This document shows, piece after piece, positions 48,496-59,299 of a stretch of 64,000 nucleotides of DNA (the first letter of the stretch is position 1; each line of letters starts with the position of its first letter). Under the pieces are notes generated by a model, which worked only from the letters and a program-made list of their open reading frames with translations, did not search any database and was not told where the DNA came from. Position numbers and translations under genes: made by a program. Origin of the DNA: Chitinophagaceae bacterium (GTDB lineage: Bacteria; Bacteroidota; Bacteroidia; Chitinophagales; Chitinophagaceae); NCBI GenBank assembly GCA_016713085.1, contig JADJPV010000006.1, positions 248,001 through 312,000 on the forward strand, read 5' to 3'.

Positions 48496-50673
48496 TTAGT
48501 AGCCCGGGTTTTGATAAGCTGCTTTTGCTGTATTATCGAGCAACTTACCATTCTGATCGGTTAATTGCACCAGAAATGCATTGGGCCACGGACGGAAAGT
48601 ATAAAATTTCTGCACTTGTCCTTTTCCATTTCCATTTTGTCCATTTCCATTATCAATATTTGATGCAACGGGCCATAAACCGGCCTTATCAGATGCCATT
48701 TGATTCAGATATTCAATTCTGTCATATAAGATACCTGCATTGTGCTGATCTTCCCACGCAAGACCTTCTGATAAAAATTCCCTGCCTTTTTCGTTATAGA
48801 TAAACTGAATAAACATTTGATCTTTTGAAATAACAGTTGGAATGTATCCTTCTGCTACAGCTTCAGGTGTACCCGGAGTGAAAATATTTTCAGTTACTGC
48901 AAGTTTACTGTACGAAGTTCCATCGGCACTGTAAGGAGGAAGAAGCTCCGCAGGTGTTAATGTTGCAGTCTGAGGTTCCCATTCAACCAGCACCTTTGGT
49001 CTTGTTTCGCCTGATTTATAAGCAGCCCTCTGCCGTAATACGTTAATATCTGCTACTGCCGATGCATAATTTCCCTTGCGGCCGTATGCTTCTGCCCTTA
49101 GCAGATAAGTTTCAGCCAGACGCATTAAAATAGCATCTCTTGTTCCTGATTCACTGTTGAAGTTTGCTTCGCTTGTACTTCCACCCCTTGATGGATCTAC
49201 AAGCTTTTTAGATGACAGATAAATATTTCTTCTGGTTGTTGCCAAACCCATAGAAGACCCGTCTATATATAAACGATAATAATATTTACCGGTTACTGCC
49301 GATTTTACCCAACGTGCCATAAACTGAAAGGGTTGACTCATTACCGTGGCTGAATCAAGTGCATCATCCTTTTGGTTTTCCAAAAAGATTAATGCTCTTT
49401 TTCCATTGGTAATGCGCTTGCTGCCAGATATAACCGTTGGCTCACCAGCAGGTTTATTAGCATTCCACCAGGCTGCCGCTGCTGCACTCCATGTATAAGA
49501 TGTATTGGCTCCGGTGCTGATATATTCCGGTTGAAATGTTTTATAAAAACGTGAATCATTTACCTTATCATGAAAATTATCGTAAGCCCAGTCGGTAGGT
49601 TTGTATGTTGCAAAAGGACGGCCATATGCCATTGAACGGGTAACATCTGTTTGTGCTGTATAGTCTCCTATATGATAGTTGCAGGAACGGTTACCGCCAA
49701 AACGTCCATCAAGTGTAAGGTTAATATCAAACTGTGCGGCCCACAGTACTTCTTTATGAGGAGAAGTTTCAGATACAGCCGGGTTAAATAAAGTCCAGTA
49801 ATCAGGTGCAAGTCCTGAAGCACCGCCGTTACCATTAATCACCTCTGTTGTAAGAGTGATAACAGAATCAAGATCAGTAGCCACATTTCCTTTGAATAAC
49901 ATTTTTAAATGAGTTTCACTGCTTGCCGCAAAGCCTGCAGCCTGTGCTCTGTTTAAATAAAGTTTTGCAAGGAAATGACCTGCTGCCCATTTTGTAGCTC
50001 TTCCTCTTTCTGAAACGGTGGCAGGAAGATTTTCATACGCATACTTTACATCTCCAATAATCTGTTTATAAACATCTTCCAGTTTTGCTTTTGGATAATA
50101 ATAAATACCATTGTCTTCACGCTTTGGGGTAAGTAATAACGGAACATCTCCCAATTGATTGGAGATAAGGTAATAAGCCCATGCACGCAGAAAAAGTATT
50201 TCACTCCTTCTTGTTTTACGGTAGGTTTCATCACTTCCAAATTTACCCGGCTTAATATTATCAATTACATCAAGTGCAATATTACAGTTATTAATATGCG
50301 GGTAGGTACCCATTGGTGCATAATTTGAATTAGCCCCTCCCAGAAAATTATTGGTATTCTGTGCTGCAATTGTACTCACATTTGAACCGTATGCGGCACT
50401 GTTAAAACGTGCAAAATTTGGATCACCATGCATATATGCATCGGTTTCCGGTTCAATTAACTTTGAGCCGTTTCCATCCCACTCATGTTTAACACGTGCT
50501 ATTACATACAGGCCATTGATGAGAGAGTTTAATCCGCTTTCATTCTTATAATAATCCTGGGTAAGACTTGACACCTGTTTTTCTTCCAGAAATTTTTTAC
50601 AGGAACTGAGACCCGAAATAATTGCCAGGATCAATCCTGTAGCCAAAAGATATTTATTGAAGCTTTGTTTCAT
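48496..50673 (-). CDS. SusD/RagB-type glycan-binding lipoprotein
   Basis: 725 aa, longer than a typical SusD (500-600). Lipobox ISGLSSC followed by KKFLEEKQV. SusD core: SEILFLRAWAYYLISNQLGD, KWAAGHFLAKLYLNRAQ, RLAETYLLRAEAYGRKGNY and the C-terminal NEKGREFLSEGLAWEDQ, ending QNPGY. Extra length lies in loops between the TPR-like helices, probably part of the glycan-binding face. Same subfamily as the SusD at 54145 (shared QNPGY end). Pairs with SusC 25 bp upstream. Confidence 0.92.
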   Translation of the reverse strand: MKQSFNKYLLATGLILAIISGLSSCKKFLEEKQVSSLTQDYYKNESGLNSLINGLYVIARVKHEWDGNGSKLIEPETDAYMHGDPNFARFNSAAYGSNVSTIAAQNTNNFLGGANSNYAPMGTYPHINNCNIALDVIDNIKPGKFGSDETYRKTRRSEILFLRAWAYYLISNQLGDVPLLLTPKREDNGIYYYPKAKLEDVYKQIIGDVKYAYENLPATVSERGRATKWAAGHFLAKLYLNRAQAAGFAASSETHLKMLFKGNVATDLDSVITLTTEVINGNGGASGLAPDYWTLFNPAVSETSPHKEVLWAAQFDINLTLDGRFGGNRSCNYHIGDYTAQTDVTRSMAYGRPFATYKPTDWAYDNFHDKVNDSRFYKTFQPEYISTGANTSYTWSAAAAAWWNANKPAGEPTVISGSKRITNGKRALIFLENQKDDALDSATVMSQPFQFMARWVKSAVTGKYYYRLYIDGSSMGLATTRRNIYLSSKKLVDPSRGGSTSEANFNSESGTRDAILMRLAETYLLRAEAYGRKGNYASAVADINVLRQRAAYKSGETRPKVLVEWEPQTATLTPAELLPPYSADGTSYSKLAVTENIFTPGTPEAVAEGYIPTVISKDQMFIQFIYNEKGREFLSEGLAWEDQHNAGILYDRIEYLNQMASDKAGLWPVASNIDNGNGQNGNGKGQVQKFYTFRPWPNAFLVQLTDQNGKLLDNTAKAAYQNPGY

Positions 50674-50698
50674 AAAATGATTTTTAATTTTTTTTATT

Positions 50699-53056
50699 TT
50701 AAAAGCTTGCTCTTAAACCAAACACAAAGCTTTGTTGAAGAATGGTATTATTGTTTGTACCTCCCAGCGGGTTGGTATTGGAAGAAGCAATACTCCAGTT
50801 TGTTTCATCATCCGGATTGATTCCCCACTTTACAACACCAGGGCCGAATATAAACGGGTTGATCACCTGGAAATTCAACACCGAATCATTAGCCGAAATT
50901 TTCTGAAGCAGTTTTTTAGGTATAATATATGATAGTGAAATATTTCTTACCGCTCCAAAAGAGCCATCATTATACTGCATGGCCGCAGTAATGTTTTCTA
51001 CATTTCCAGAATTTGGCATTGGCCATTTACCACTTGTATTATTCCAGGCCCATACATTATTTTCAACACGGCCATTGGGGAAAGTACCACCGTAAGAATT
51101 TGGATAACCACCAAAATAGGTTTGTCCCCAACGGAAATAAATAAATGAACTCAATGACCAGTTTTTGTAACGGAATGTATTGGTAATACCACCAGACCAT
51201 TTTGGACGGGGTGTACCAAGTATCACCATATCGGAAGCATTGATTCTGTTGTCGCCGTTCTGATCAACCACTTTCACTGTTCCCGGATAAAACCTATGTC
51301 CATTGGCGTTGAACTTTGCCATCTCCGTAACATCTTTTGCATCGCTTCCCCAGATACCTGCGTTTTTATATTGATAAAATACCTGTAACGGCTGACCAAT
51401 AAACCAACCGTTTGCCAGCATATCCTGTTTACCATTAATCAGCTCAACAATTTTTTCAGTATTTGCAGACCAGTTGATGTCTGAACTCCATGTAAAATCA
51501 CCTTTCTGCACATTGATTGTTGACAGTGTAATTTCAATTCCTCTATTACTTGTTTTTCCAATGTTTTCAAATTTTGATACATATCCTGAAACAGCAGGAA
51601 GTGTTTTCGGCATAATCAGATCAGATGTGGTTTGCTGATAATATTCTACTGAACCTGAAACCCTGTTTCCAAGCAATCCGAAATCAAGTCCAAAGTTGAT
51701 CTGTGCAGTTTCTTCCCATTTTAAATTGGGATTTTGAACAAGCTGCGGAAGATAACCTATACCAGCTGTTGAACCATACACATAAGGGTTGCGACTGAGT
51801 GGCCCTGACGTGGTATAAGGTGACACAGATGAATTACCTGTTACACCATATCCAATACGAAGTTTCATTTCATTGATCCAGTTAACGGAACGCAGAAATT
51901 TTTCTTCCTGTATTTTCCATGCTATTGCAAATGAAGGGAAGAAGTTCCATTTATTACCGGGAGCAAGTACCGATGCACCATCGTAACGGCCTGAAGCTGT
52001 AAGCAAATATTTGTCAAACAATGTATAGTTCAATCTTCCCATGAATGAACTCAATGTATTTTCTGTAAACCCTGTGCCATAACCCGAAGGGCTGCCTACC
52101 GTATTCGATCCCAGATCATACCACAAACTGAGTGGGTTGATAGTTCCCGTTACACTGGTAGACGTATTTTCTCTTCTTGATTTTTGTGATGATTGCAATA
52201 AGGTTACTCCAACAACATGATTCTTTGCAAATGTTTTATTGAAGTATAACAGGTTTTCCACCACCCATGAGAAGTTATCTTCTGTTCCATATCCTGCTGT
52301 ACTTGGTCTGTTGGTTAAATGACTGGTGGCATCTGGCCCTGTCCATGTACCTGATCTGAAATACCTGTACTGACCACCCATATTAACACGGTATTTCAAC
52401 CAGGGTGTAAATTTTAATTCTGTAAAAATATTTGCCAGCACAGCTACTGTTCTGCGATCATTTTTCGATTGATCAATATCAATTAATGGATTCCATAACG
52501 TAAGATTACCTCCCGGATTTTTTATCCACGCACCATTATCATCTCTTGGTAATGCATAAGGAAACTGATCAGATGCTCTTGAATACAAATCTTTTGAACC
52601 TGTGTTGGAAGTATTCGGTCCCTGTATTCCAAAATTCTGTAATGAAAGTGATGAGATAATTGAAGTACCCAGAGTCAGCCATTTATTCGGTGTCATATCA
52701 CCACCAATATTGGCAGTAAAACGCTTATAATCCTGATCTTTTTGCACACCTTTCTGATCGTAATATCCAAGCGACATTGAAAACCTTGTTACATCAGTTC
52801 CGGATGTAAGTGAAATCTGGTGGTTCTGTGTTACACCTGTACGAACCGCATCTTTTAACCAATCGTAACTGCCGATATTTTTTGAATTGTAAATTGGAAC
52901 CTGTGCCGGCCAACCCATTGCAATTTCCGCAGGCGTTGTATTGCGCATTTTCACGGTGCCATCCGGGTTCCATTCATATCCTTTCATTACGGAGGCAGTT
53001 GCAACCTGATCAGATGCTCCCATTTTACCTGAATCAAATAGGGGCTGGGATACCAC
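50699..53056 (-). CDS. SusC transporter, barrel part (frame-split)
   Basis: 785 aa of barrel with SLGYYDQKGVQKDQDYKRFT, YLLTASGRYDGASVLAPGNK, LKWEETAQINFGLDFGLLGN and a final strand QQSFVFGLRASF. It begins with GTG, but the open frame continues upstream (NHTIPKWEFKSS) to the junction near 53102-53104. Closest in the window to the SusC at 56160 (shared DWTG/NWLKDAVRTG, IGQPLQVFY and NGKQDMLANGWFIGQPL-type segments), so both systems may take related glycans. Confidence 0.88.
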   Translation of the reverse strand: MVSQPLFDSGKMGASDQVATASVMKGYEWNPDGTVKMRNTTPAEIAMGWPAQVPIYNSKNIGSYDWLKDAVRTGVTQNHQISLTSGTDVTRFSMSLGYYDQKGVQKDQDYKRFTANIGGDMTPNKWLTLGTSIISSLSLQNFGIQGPNTSNTGSKDLYSRASDQFPYALPRDDNGAWIKNPGGNLTLWNPLIDIDQSKNDRRTVAVLANIFTELKFTPWLKYRVNMGGQYRYFRSGTWTGPDATSHLTNRPSTAGYGTEDNFSWVVENLLYFNKTFAKNHVVGVTLLQSSQKSRRENTSTSVTGTINPLSLWYDLGSNTVGSPSGYGTGFTENTLSSFMGRLNYTLFDKYLLTASGRYDGASVLAPGNKWNFFPSFAIAWKIQEEKFLRSVNWINEMKLRIGYGVTGNSSVSPYTTSGPLSRNPYVYGSTAGIGYLPQLVQNPNLKWEETAQINFGLDFGLLGNRVSGSVEYYQQTTSDLIMPKTLPAVSGYVSKFENIGKTSNRGIEITLSTINVQKGDFTWSSDINWSANTEKIVELINGKQDMLANGWFIGQPLQVFYQYKNAGIWGSDAKDVTEMAKFNANGHRFYPGTVKVVDQNGDNRINASDMVILGTPRPKWSGGITNTFRYKNWSLSSFIYFRWGQTYFGGYPNSYGGTFPNGRVENNVWAWNNTSGKWPMPNSGNVENITAAMQYNDGSFGAVRNISLSYIIPKKLLQKISANDSVLNFQVINPFIFGPGVVKWGINPDDETNWSIASSNTNPLGGTNNNTILQQSFVFGLRASF

Positions 53057-53099
53057 ATCGTAGCAGGAAGATTTAAATTCCCATTTTGGAATAGTATGA

Positions 53100-53966
53100 T
53101 TAAAGGCGTCCGTTCATTAAACTTGCCCTCCACCTGTCAACATACTCGCCACCATCCATCCAGTTTGTTAATGATTTATATGAATCAAAAGAATAGGAAG
53201 CATTATAGCTCACATTCACCTTTCCTTTCTTTCCTTTTTTTGTTGTGATTAAGATAACACCATTAGCACCTCTTGACCCATAGATTGCAGTTGATGATGC
53301 ATCTTTCAGAATTTCAATAGATGCAATATCATTCGGATTTAAATCACTCATTGTAAAAGAGTTTACACCCAATGAATTTACCAGCGGTATTCCATCAATT
53401 ACATACAGCGGATCGTTGGATGCACCCAATGAACGGTTTCCTCTAACCCGTACAATTGGCAACTCGCCCGGCTTCATATTAGATGACACCTGTACACCGG
53501 AAGCTTTACCCTGTATTGCCTGCAGCACATTCTGTGCTGGCCTTTCCTGAATTACATCGGCAGTAATACGGCTTAATGCACCAGTTACATCACTCTTTCG
53601 TTGTGTACCATACCCTATTACAACAATATCCTGCAATGAAGATGCAGCAGTTTGTAATGTAATGGCAACTGCTGAACGGTTTTTAATTGAAAACGACTGT
53701 TCTGCATAACCAATGGATGTGATAATGATTACAGCGTTTCCATCAGGAACATTGATGGTAAAATTTCCATCAACTGATGTAATTGCAGAAACATTTGACC
53801 CTTTCAATGTAACTGTGGCACCCTGCACCAGGTTACCTGAATTGTCTGTTACCTTACCGGTAACTTTAAAATTGTTTTGTGAAAAAGATTGAAGTGAGAA
53901 AAACAGCAGGTATACAAAAAAGTATAAGCATCTGCTCAAAGCATTTTTTTTGTCATATAGCAGCAA
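53100..53966 (-). CDS. SusC transporter, N-terminal and plug part (frame-split)
   Basis: Regulatory-like domain (FKVTGKVTDNSGNLVQGATV) and plug (VVIGYGTQRKSDVTGALSRI, QGKASGVQVSSNMKPGELP, EILKDASSTAIYGSRGANGV). Listed from a TTG at 53966, but the likely true start is ATG at 53956: with nine instead of eight As at 53944-53951 it reads MTKKNALSRCLYFF, and the shared leader ATTGCTGCTAT is directly upstream. The 3' break (CTTTAA near 53102) needs one base fewer. Restored protein about 1085 aa. Confidence 0.87.
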   Translation of the reverse strand: MLLYDKKNALSRCLYFFVYLLFFSLQSFSQNNFKVTGKVTDNSGNLVQGATVTLKGSNVSAITSVDGNFTINVPDGNAVIIITSIGYAEQSFSIKNRSAVAITLQTAASSLQDIVVIGYGTQRKSDVTGALSRITADVIQERPAQNVLQAIQGKASGVQVSSNMKPGELPIVRVRGNRSLGASNDPLYVIDGIPLVNSLGVNSFTMSDLNPNDIASIEILKDASSTAIYGSRGANGVILITTKKGKKGKVNVSYNASYSFDSYKSLTNWMDGGEYVDRWRASLMNGRL

Positions 53967-53987
53967 TTAAGATTATGAATACAGATA

Positions 53988-54050
53988 CAAATTAGACAGA
54001 ATGCAAAAACCAGTCATCCTGTTCTGTGCTGCTTTATTTCTTTGCGGCAA
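53988..54050 (-). promoter_or_regulatory. Shared promoter module, site C (SusCD unit)
   Basis: GCAGCAC (degenerate first repeat), 3 bp, ACAGGAT (54022-54016), exactly 21 bp, TAATTTG box (53994-53988), 31 nt, ATG at 53956 preceded by AATTGCTGCTAT. A TTTGCCGC lies upstream of the repeats. It sits between the terminator at 54061 and SusC. Confidence 0.65.
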
Positions 54051-54060
54051 ATTACTGGCC

Positions 54061-54095
54061 AAAAAAAGCCGCCTCATTTAATAATGAGACGGCTT
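54061..54095 (-). terminator. Intrinsic terminator after SusD
   Basis: 13-bp stem with one mismatch (AAGCCGCCTCATT/AATGAGACGGCTT), 4-nt loop, followed on the minus strand by seven Ts. It closes the SusCD unit 59270-54145. Confidence 0.88.
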
Positions 54096-54144
54096 CTTTA
54101 CTTGTAAAAAACAATTTCACCAGAAAAAAAATAGTTTTTACTAA

Positions 54145-56100
54145 TTAATATCCGGGGTTCTGCATCGCTTGTTTTTGTGTTCCTGTTAAGGCTACTCCGT
54201 TTAACTGAATACCATCGAGGAATGTTTGCGGTATTGGGCGAAGTAAATGCCTGTCCTGAATGTTTGGAGCCGCTTCAGGATTAAATTCTTTTGCCCTGGC
54301 CACCAATGTTTTGGTACGTGACAAATCCTGCCAGCGCAAATACTCACCTGCAAGCTCTCTGGCACGTTCATTTAATAAAAAGCATAACATACGGTCATAA
54401 GGAGTAGTATAGCCCAGTCTTGTAATAATATATTCATCTCCTGCAGGTAACGTAGCAATATCAGTTACAGCTAAACTGGTTGAAGGTGCTGTTGTTGCTG
54501 CAATATTATTTGACTCATAATAAGAATTCTCAGGGAAAAACGAAGGAGGAACGGCTTGAGGAGCACTGCTTGGTGCAGCTCCACCATCGTAATAAACAGA
54601 ACGGCTTTCTCCGTTTTTATATTCTGCTCTACCTCTTAATGCATTGATGTAAACCAATGCATCGCTATAAGATCCGGTGCCCAACTTAGCTGCACGTATT
54701 TTTGCTTCTGCAGCAATTAAATAGGTTTCAGCAGAACGGGCCAGCGTAATATCCCGAATGCCTCTTACATCGTTAAAACCTGCGGTACGGGAACCATCCA
54801 TAAACTTGCTCAGTGATGGAAATTTGCGGGTATCATTCCATCCGCCATCAGCCGTAACGCCATTCTTAAATGCCACATACACATGCGGTATGGTTTTACC
54901 GGTTCCGCTATATGTTACTGAATTATTTAAGAGATTTGCAGAAAACCGGGTATCACCGGGTTGGTTGATAACATACATAATACCTAAATCGCCCTGCACA
55001 TAAGGAGACGTTGGCGAATTCGCATTAACCTTATGCTTTGTTCTGAAAGACTTCCAAAACCTTGAGTCGTTTTGCATGTCGTATACACGGTACATGAAAA
55101 AGGTTGGTGACAGGCGGCTGAATGGACGATCACCACTAAGATCTCTTTGCATTTGAACAACATCTTCATAGCGGGAAACATAATAAAGATGTTGTGTATT
55201 GCTGCCGCTTGCGGTTAAGTCTACTGTAAACTGCGCAGACAGGATTACTTCACGAAGGTTTTCATTGGCACCATTTGGAGCTGTATATCTCCACAAATCA
55301 CCAAAGTTGGGGGCCAATGCGTGGTTGGCAATTACAGCATCACATAATGGCCCGATGGCAGCCAGATCGGCCGCTTTTGTAGAAGAATTCCAGGAATCGT
55401 TGATTTCGCTGGTACGGCTCAGGTATGCTTTTGCCAGGAAATGCGCTGCTGCATCTTTCGTAATCTTTGCAGGAGAACCTGTATTGCCGAGGAGATTATA
55501 CGCCTGTGTAAAATCAGCAATTATTACGTCATACACATCTTTGGGTGAGGCACGTGTAAACTCCAATTCAACAGAAACGCTGGACTTAGTTTTTAACGGC
55601 ACAGCCCCATACTGGCTAACCAACCTTAAATAATTATAAGCACGTAAAAAATAACCTTCGCCTAAGGCGGTTTTCTTAATCGCATCAGCGGTAGATGTAC
55701 TGGCCGTTGCATTTTCAATAATCATGTTGGCATGACCAATACCGATATATAAATTATCCCATTGTGCATTGGCAGCTACAGTATTACCATTATTGGGAGT
55801 TATAAAAGAGCCAAATGTATTACCATAAGAATTATACATGCCGTTTGAAGGATCACCACCAACACGAAACTCATCAGTACCATAACTCATATTGGAAAAG
55901 GCCATTTCTCCATTGAAAGGTGTAGCAAATACCTGGTGATAGGCACCGTTAACCAATTGCTGGATACCGGCATCAGTTTGAAAAAAGGTCAACTCCCTTA
56001 CAGTTTCCAGATTTTCATCTAAGAAAGATTTTTTGCATGAAGCGGCAACCATTGCAATGAGAATGATCGCTATACTTAGTTTAACTATTTTATTTTTCAT
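54145..56100 (-). CDS. SusD/RagB-type glycan-binding lipoprotein
   Basis: 651 aa. Lipobox AMVAASC followed by KKSFLDENLETV. SusD helices GEGYFLRAYNYLRLVSQYG, DAAAHFLAKAYLSR, ARSAETYLIAAEAKIRAAKLG and LLNERARELAGEYLRWQDL, ending MQNPGY. It binds oligosaccharide at the cell surface and closes its SusC, encoded 59 bp upstream. Related to the 725-aa SusD at 48496. Intact. Confidence 0.92.
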   Translation of the reverse strand: MKNKIVKLSIAIILIAMVAASCKKSFLDENLETVRELTFFQTDAGIQQLVNGAYHQVFATPFNGEMAFSNMSYGTDEFRVGGDPSNGMYNSYGNTFGSFITPNNGNTVAANAQWDNLYIGIGHANMIIENATASTSTADAIKKTALGEGYFLRAYNYLRLVSQYGAVPLKTKSSVSVELEFTRASPKDVYDVIIADFTQAYNLLGNTGSPAKITKDAAAHFLAKAYLSRTSEINDSWNSSTKAADLAAIGPLCDAVIANHALAPNFGDLWRYTAPNGANENLREVILSAQFTVDLTASGSNTQHLYYVSRYEDVVQMQRDLSGDRPFSRLSPTFFMYRVYDMQNDSRFWKSFRTKHKVNANSPTSPYVQGDLGIMYVINQPGDTRFSANLLNNSVTYSGTGKTIPHVYVAFKNGVTADGGWNDTRKFPSLSKFMDGSRTAGFNDVRGIRDITLARSAETYLIAAEAKIRAAKLGTGSYSDALVYINALRGRAEYKNGESRSVYYDGGAAPSSAPQAVPPSFFPENSYYESNNIAATTAPSTSLAVTDIATLPAGDEYIITRLGYTTPYDRMLCFLLNERARELAGEYLRWQDLSRTKTLVARAKEFNPEAAPNIQDRHLLRPIPQTFLDGIQLNGVALTGTQKQAMQNPGY

Positions 56101-56159
56101 CTGTATATTTTTTATTGCCGGATAATTGCCTCAGCAACTTACCAACAAGTAATAATCAA

Positions 56160-59100
56160 TTAAAATCCTGCATTAATACCAATCGTGTAACCACGGTTAG
56201 AGAACATTGATGCTGCATCCATATCCATGAATTTAATTTGGGAGAACAGCATACCCGGGTTAGCAGCCTGGAAATACACACGCAGGGTAGACATGTGCAT
56301 CTTAGTGAGAACTTTTGCAGGAACGTTATAGGCAGCAGAAATGTTCCTCACTTTTAAAAACGATGCTTTTTTGTACCCTAAGGCTGCTGAATAGTTATCG
56401 CCTGATCCTACAGAATAAAACGGTTTTTGATAATCGCTGTTTTGATTATTCTCTGTCCAGTAACTGATCTGGCGTTGATTTCCCCGTGCCGTTTGAGCTT
56501 CACCACCAGTATTAAACCAGTAATTCAAGCGGCCGTAGATAAAGAAAGACAACTCAAAGTTTTTATACGTGAAATTGTTTGTCATACCTACTATCCAGCG
56601 GGGCCTTGTATGACCGATAATTACACGGTCATTGTTTGCGTCAATTTTGTTATCGCCATTCTGGTCAATGGGCTTAACCTGACCTGTTGTAAAGGTGTTG
56701 CCGTTGAGGCCAAACTTACGCATACTTGCAGTATCGGCATATTGCCACATACCATTGGCTGCAAAACCATAAAGAACTTCAAGAGGCTGGCCGATAAACC
56801 AGTTATTATTAATATCATCCTGTTTGCCATTTGACAGGTTGGTTATTCTGTCTTTTTGCCAGGAGGCATTAATATTGCTTGTCCACTGGAAGTCTTTCGT
56901 AGTTACATTAACTGTATTGATATTGATATCAACACCCTTGTTGGCAGTTGCACCTACATTTTGGAATGTAAAACTATAACCTGTCACACTAGGTATGTTA
57001 CGTCTCATTAACAAGTCTTTTGTTTGTGAAGTGTATACATCAATTACACCCGAAATCCTGCTTTTAAATATTGAGAAATCAACTCCCACATTATACTGTG
57101 TTGTTTTTTCCCAACGTAAATCCGGATTTGCAAACTCTGAAACCGGTAGTAAAGCAGCATTAACAGCCCCACCTATCGGATAGAAATAAGGATCGGTTCT
57201 TCCAATTGTTTTGTATGGATCAATTGCTGAATTTCCTGTAACACCTACACCAACCCGGAGTTTTAAATCATTCAGCCATCCTATGCTATGCATAAAATTC
57301 TCCTTGCTGATCCGCCATGCCAAAGCAGCGCTGGGAAATACATCAAACTTCTTTTTAGCTGAAAGCTGCGAAGCACCATCTGTACGTACAGATGCAGTCA
57401 ATAAGTATTTGTCATCAAACCCGTAATTTAAGCGACCCATATAACTTAATAGTTGCCTCTCTGTAAAATCAGAAACTTTATTAATCGTAAGATTAGTAGA
57501 AGGGAGAACTCTGTTATTCAATTCATGCCATTTTTGAGAGGCAAAGGGAATCCCCGTACCCGTTACTCTATTTACAGGATCAGCAACAAACTTTGTTGCA
57601 CTTTGCAATAAGGTGACGCCAAAATTGTGTCTTTTAATTTGCTTATCGTAATAGATCAAATTATCCAATGTCCATGAATATGTTTTTGCTTCCTGCAATG
57701 AGGCTCCGTTAATGCCACTGCTTGCTGCCGATTGTCCGTCAATGTAAACACCATTGGTGTAGTTAGAAAAGTCGGGGCCGAAGTTCAAACGGTATTTTAA
57801 TCCTTTTAATACAGGATGAATTTTTCCGAAATCCATCTGTGCATGAAGGCTTCCAAATGCACGAAGGGTTGCTCTTTGGTCTTGTGTAAAATTCTGTTCA
57901 TCTACCACAGTCTTTATGGCCACATCCCCTCCGGGGTAAATAATTCTGTTACCAGCAGAATCATAAGGTTGCGCCCATTTAAAAAGCCCCCTGGCAGAAC
58001 CATAAATACTTGTAGAAGGAGAACCAACAAATGAACCAATTACAAGATTCGATTGGCCAAATTCCTGAATTCCATAAGTAAAGTTTACAGTAGCCCCCAT
58101 GTTAAACCAGTCAGTAGCCTGTATATCCACACTTGCTTTGCCGGTATACCTTGTAAACTTTTGCCCGATGGATGTACCCTTATTATTTAAATAACCGAAT
58201 GAACCATATGCCTTTATGTTTTTTGCACCACCGCTAACGCTGATGGTATTATCAGTAGTAATACCTGTTTGTGATACTAACCCTGTCCAGTCTGTATTGC
58301 CAACTTTTGAGCCATCCCATGTACCGGTGGCCCAGCCTTTGGCAATATTTTTCCAGGCAGTTGGGTCAGCAGTAGCCAGAAAAATATCACGATCGTTGGC
58401 AATAGTTGGTGCATCGCCTCTTGGGCGCCCTGTTGGGTTACTGTAATAAACTGCCCAACGGCGAAAATCTAAATACTCGGAAGCAGACATTATTGGTGCC
58501 CAGTCTTTCACCGTTTCAAACGTAACAGAGTTGTAAAGATTAACTTGCACTTTGCCAACCTTACCCTGTTTGGTTGTAACAATTACAACACCATTAGCTC
58601 CCCTTGAACCGAAGATAGCCGTAGCTGATGCATCTTTCAATACATCTATTGATTCAATATCATTGGGGTTAAGATAATCAATACCACCTGTGCTTAAAGG
58701 AATTCCATCAACAACAAATAACGGCGTATTAGATGCAGTTAAAGAACGTACACCACGAATGTTGATACTACCAATCTGTCCGGGGCGTTCATTAGAAGTA
58801 ATATCAACACCGGCAACTTTACCTTGCATGGCCATTAAAGCATTGTCGACTGGCCTTGAGCGGATTTCCTTCTGGTTGATGCCCGCAACAGAACCTGTTA
58901 CATCACTCTTTTTTCGGGTACCATAACCTACCACCACAACATCTTCGAGGTTGGATACGCCGGTTACTAAGGTTACATTAATGATTGATCGGTTGTTGAT
59001 ATCAATTTCCTGGTCGGTAAACCCAACGGAAGAAATGACCAATATCGATTTACCGGAGGGAACATTTAATTCAAACCCTCCATCAGTACCTGTTGTTGTA

Positions 59101-59270
59101 CCAACAGTTTTTCCTTTTACAGTTACACTTGCACCAGATAGTGGATTGCCAGCATCATCAGTTACCTTACCGGTAATTTTAAAAGTGTTTTGCGAAAAAG
59201 AATTGAATGAAAAGAATAGAATAAATACAAGTGCAGGTACGCACCTGCGCATTAGAGTTTGGTTGGACAT
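56160..59270 (-). CDS. SusC/RagA TonB-dependent transporter (intact)
   Basis: 1036 aa, the only unbroken SusC here. Signal peptide (VPALVFILFFSFNSFSQ), regulatory-like domain (FKITGKVTDDAGNPLSGASV), plug (VVVGYGTRKKSDVTGSVAGI, LFVVDGIPLSTGG, VLKDASATAIFGSRGANGV) and barrel ending GYTIGINAGF. First gene of its unit: promoter box TATTTTG is 29 nt before the ATG, with AATTGCTGTCAT in between. The start is supported by this leader. Probably imports rhamnogalacturonan oligosaccharides; the specific ligand is inferred from context. Confidence 0.93.
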   Translation of the reverse strand: MSNQTLMRRCVPALVFILFFSFNSFSQNTFKITGKVTDDAGNPLSGASVTVKGKTVGTTTGTDGGFELNVPSGKSILVISSVGFTDQEIDINNRSIINVTLVTGVSNLEDVVVVGYGTRKKSDVTGSVAGINQKEIRSRPVDNALMAMQGKVAGVDITSNERPGQIGSINIRGVRSLTASNTPLFVVDGIPLSTGGIDYLNPNDIESIDVLKDASATAIFGSRGANGVVIVTTKQGKVGKVQVNLYNSVTFETVKDWAPIMSASEYLDFRRWAVYYSNPTGRPRGDAPTIANDRDIFLATADPTAWKNIAKGWATGTWDGSKVGNTDWTGLVSQTGITTDNTISVSGGAKNIKAYGSFGYLNNKGTSIGQKFTRYTGKASVDIQATDWFNMGATVNFTYGIQEFGQSNLVIGSFVGSPSTSIYGSARGLFKWAQPYDSAGNRIIYPGGDVAIKTVVDEQNFTQDQRATLRAFGSLHAQMDFGKIHPVLKGLKYRLNFGPDFSNYTNGVYIDGQSAASSGINGASLQEAKTYSWTLDNLIYYDKQIKRHNFGVTLLQSATKFVADPVNRVTGTGIPFASQKWHELNNRVLPSTNLTINKVSDFTERQLLSYMGRLNYGFDDKYLLTASVRTDGASQLSAKKKFDVFPSAALAWRISKENFMHSIGWLNDLKLRVGVGVTGNSAIDPYKTIGRTDPYFYPIGGAVNAALLPVSEFANPDLRWEKTTQYNVGVDFSIFKSRISGVIDVYTSQTKDLLMRRNIPSVTGYSFTFQNVGATANKGVDININTVNVTTKDFQWTSNINASWQKDRITNLSNGKQDDINNNWFIGQPLEVLYGFAANGMWQYADTASMRKFGLNGNTFTTGQVKPIDQNGDNKIDANNDRVIIGHTRPRWIVGMTNNFTYKNFELSFFIYGRLNYWFNTGGEAQTARGNQRQISYWTENNQNSDYQKPFYSVGSGDNYSAALGYKKASFLKVRNISAAYNVPAKVLTKMHMSTLRVYFQAANPGMLFSQIKFMDMDAASMFSNRGYTIGINAGF

Positions 59271-59299
59271 ATGACAGCAATTGAGGTTAAAAAGTAATT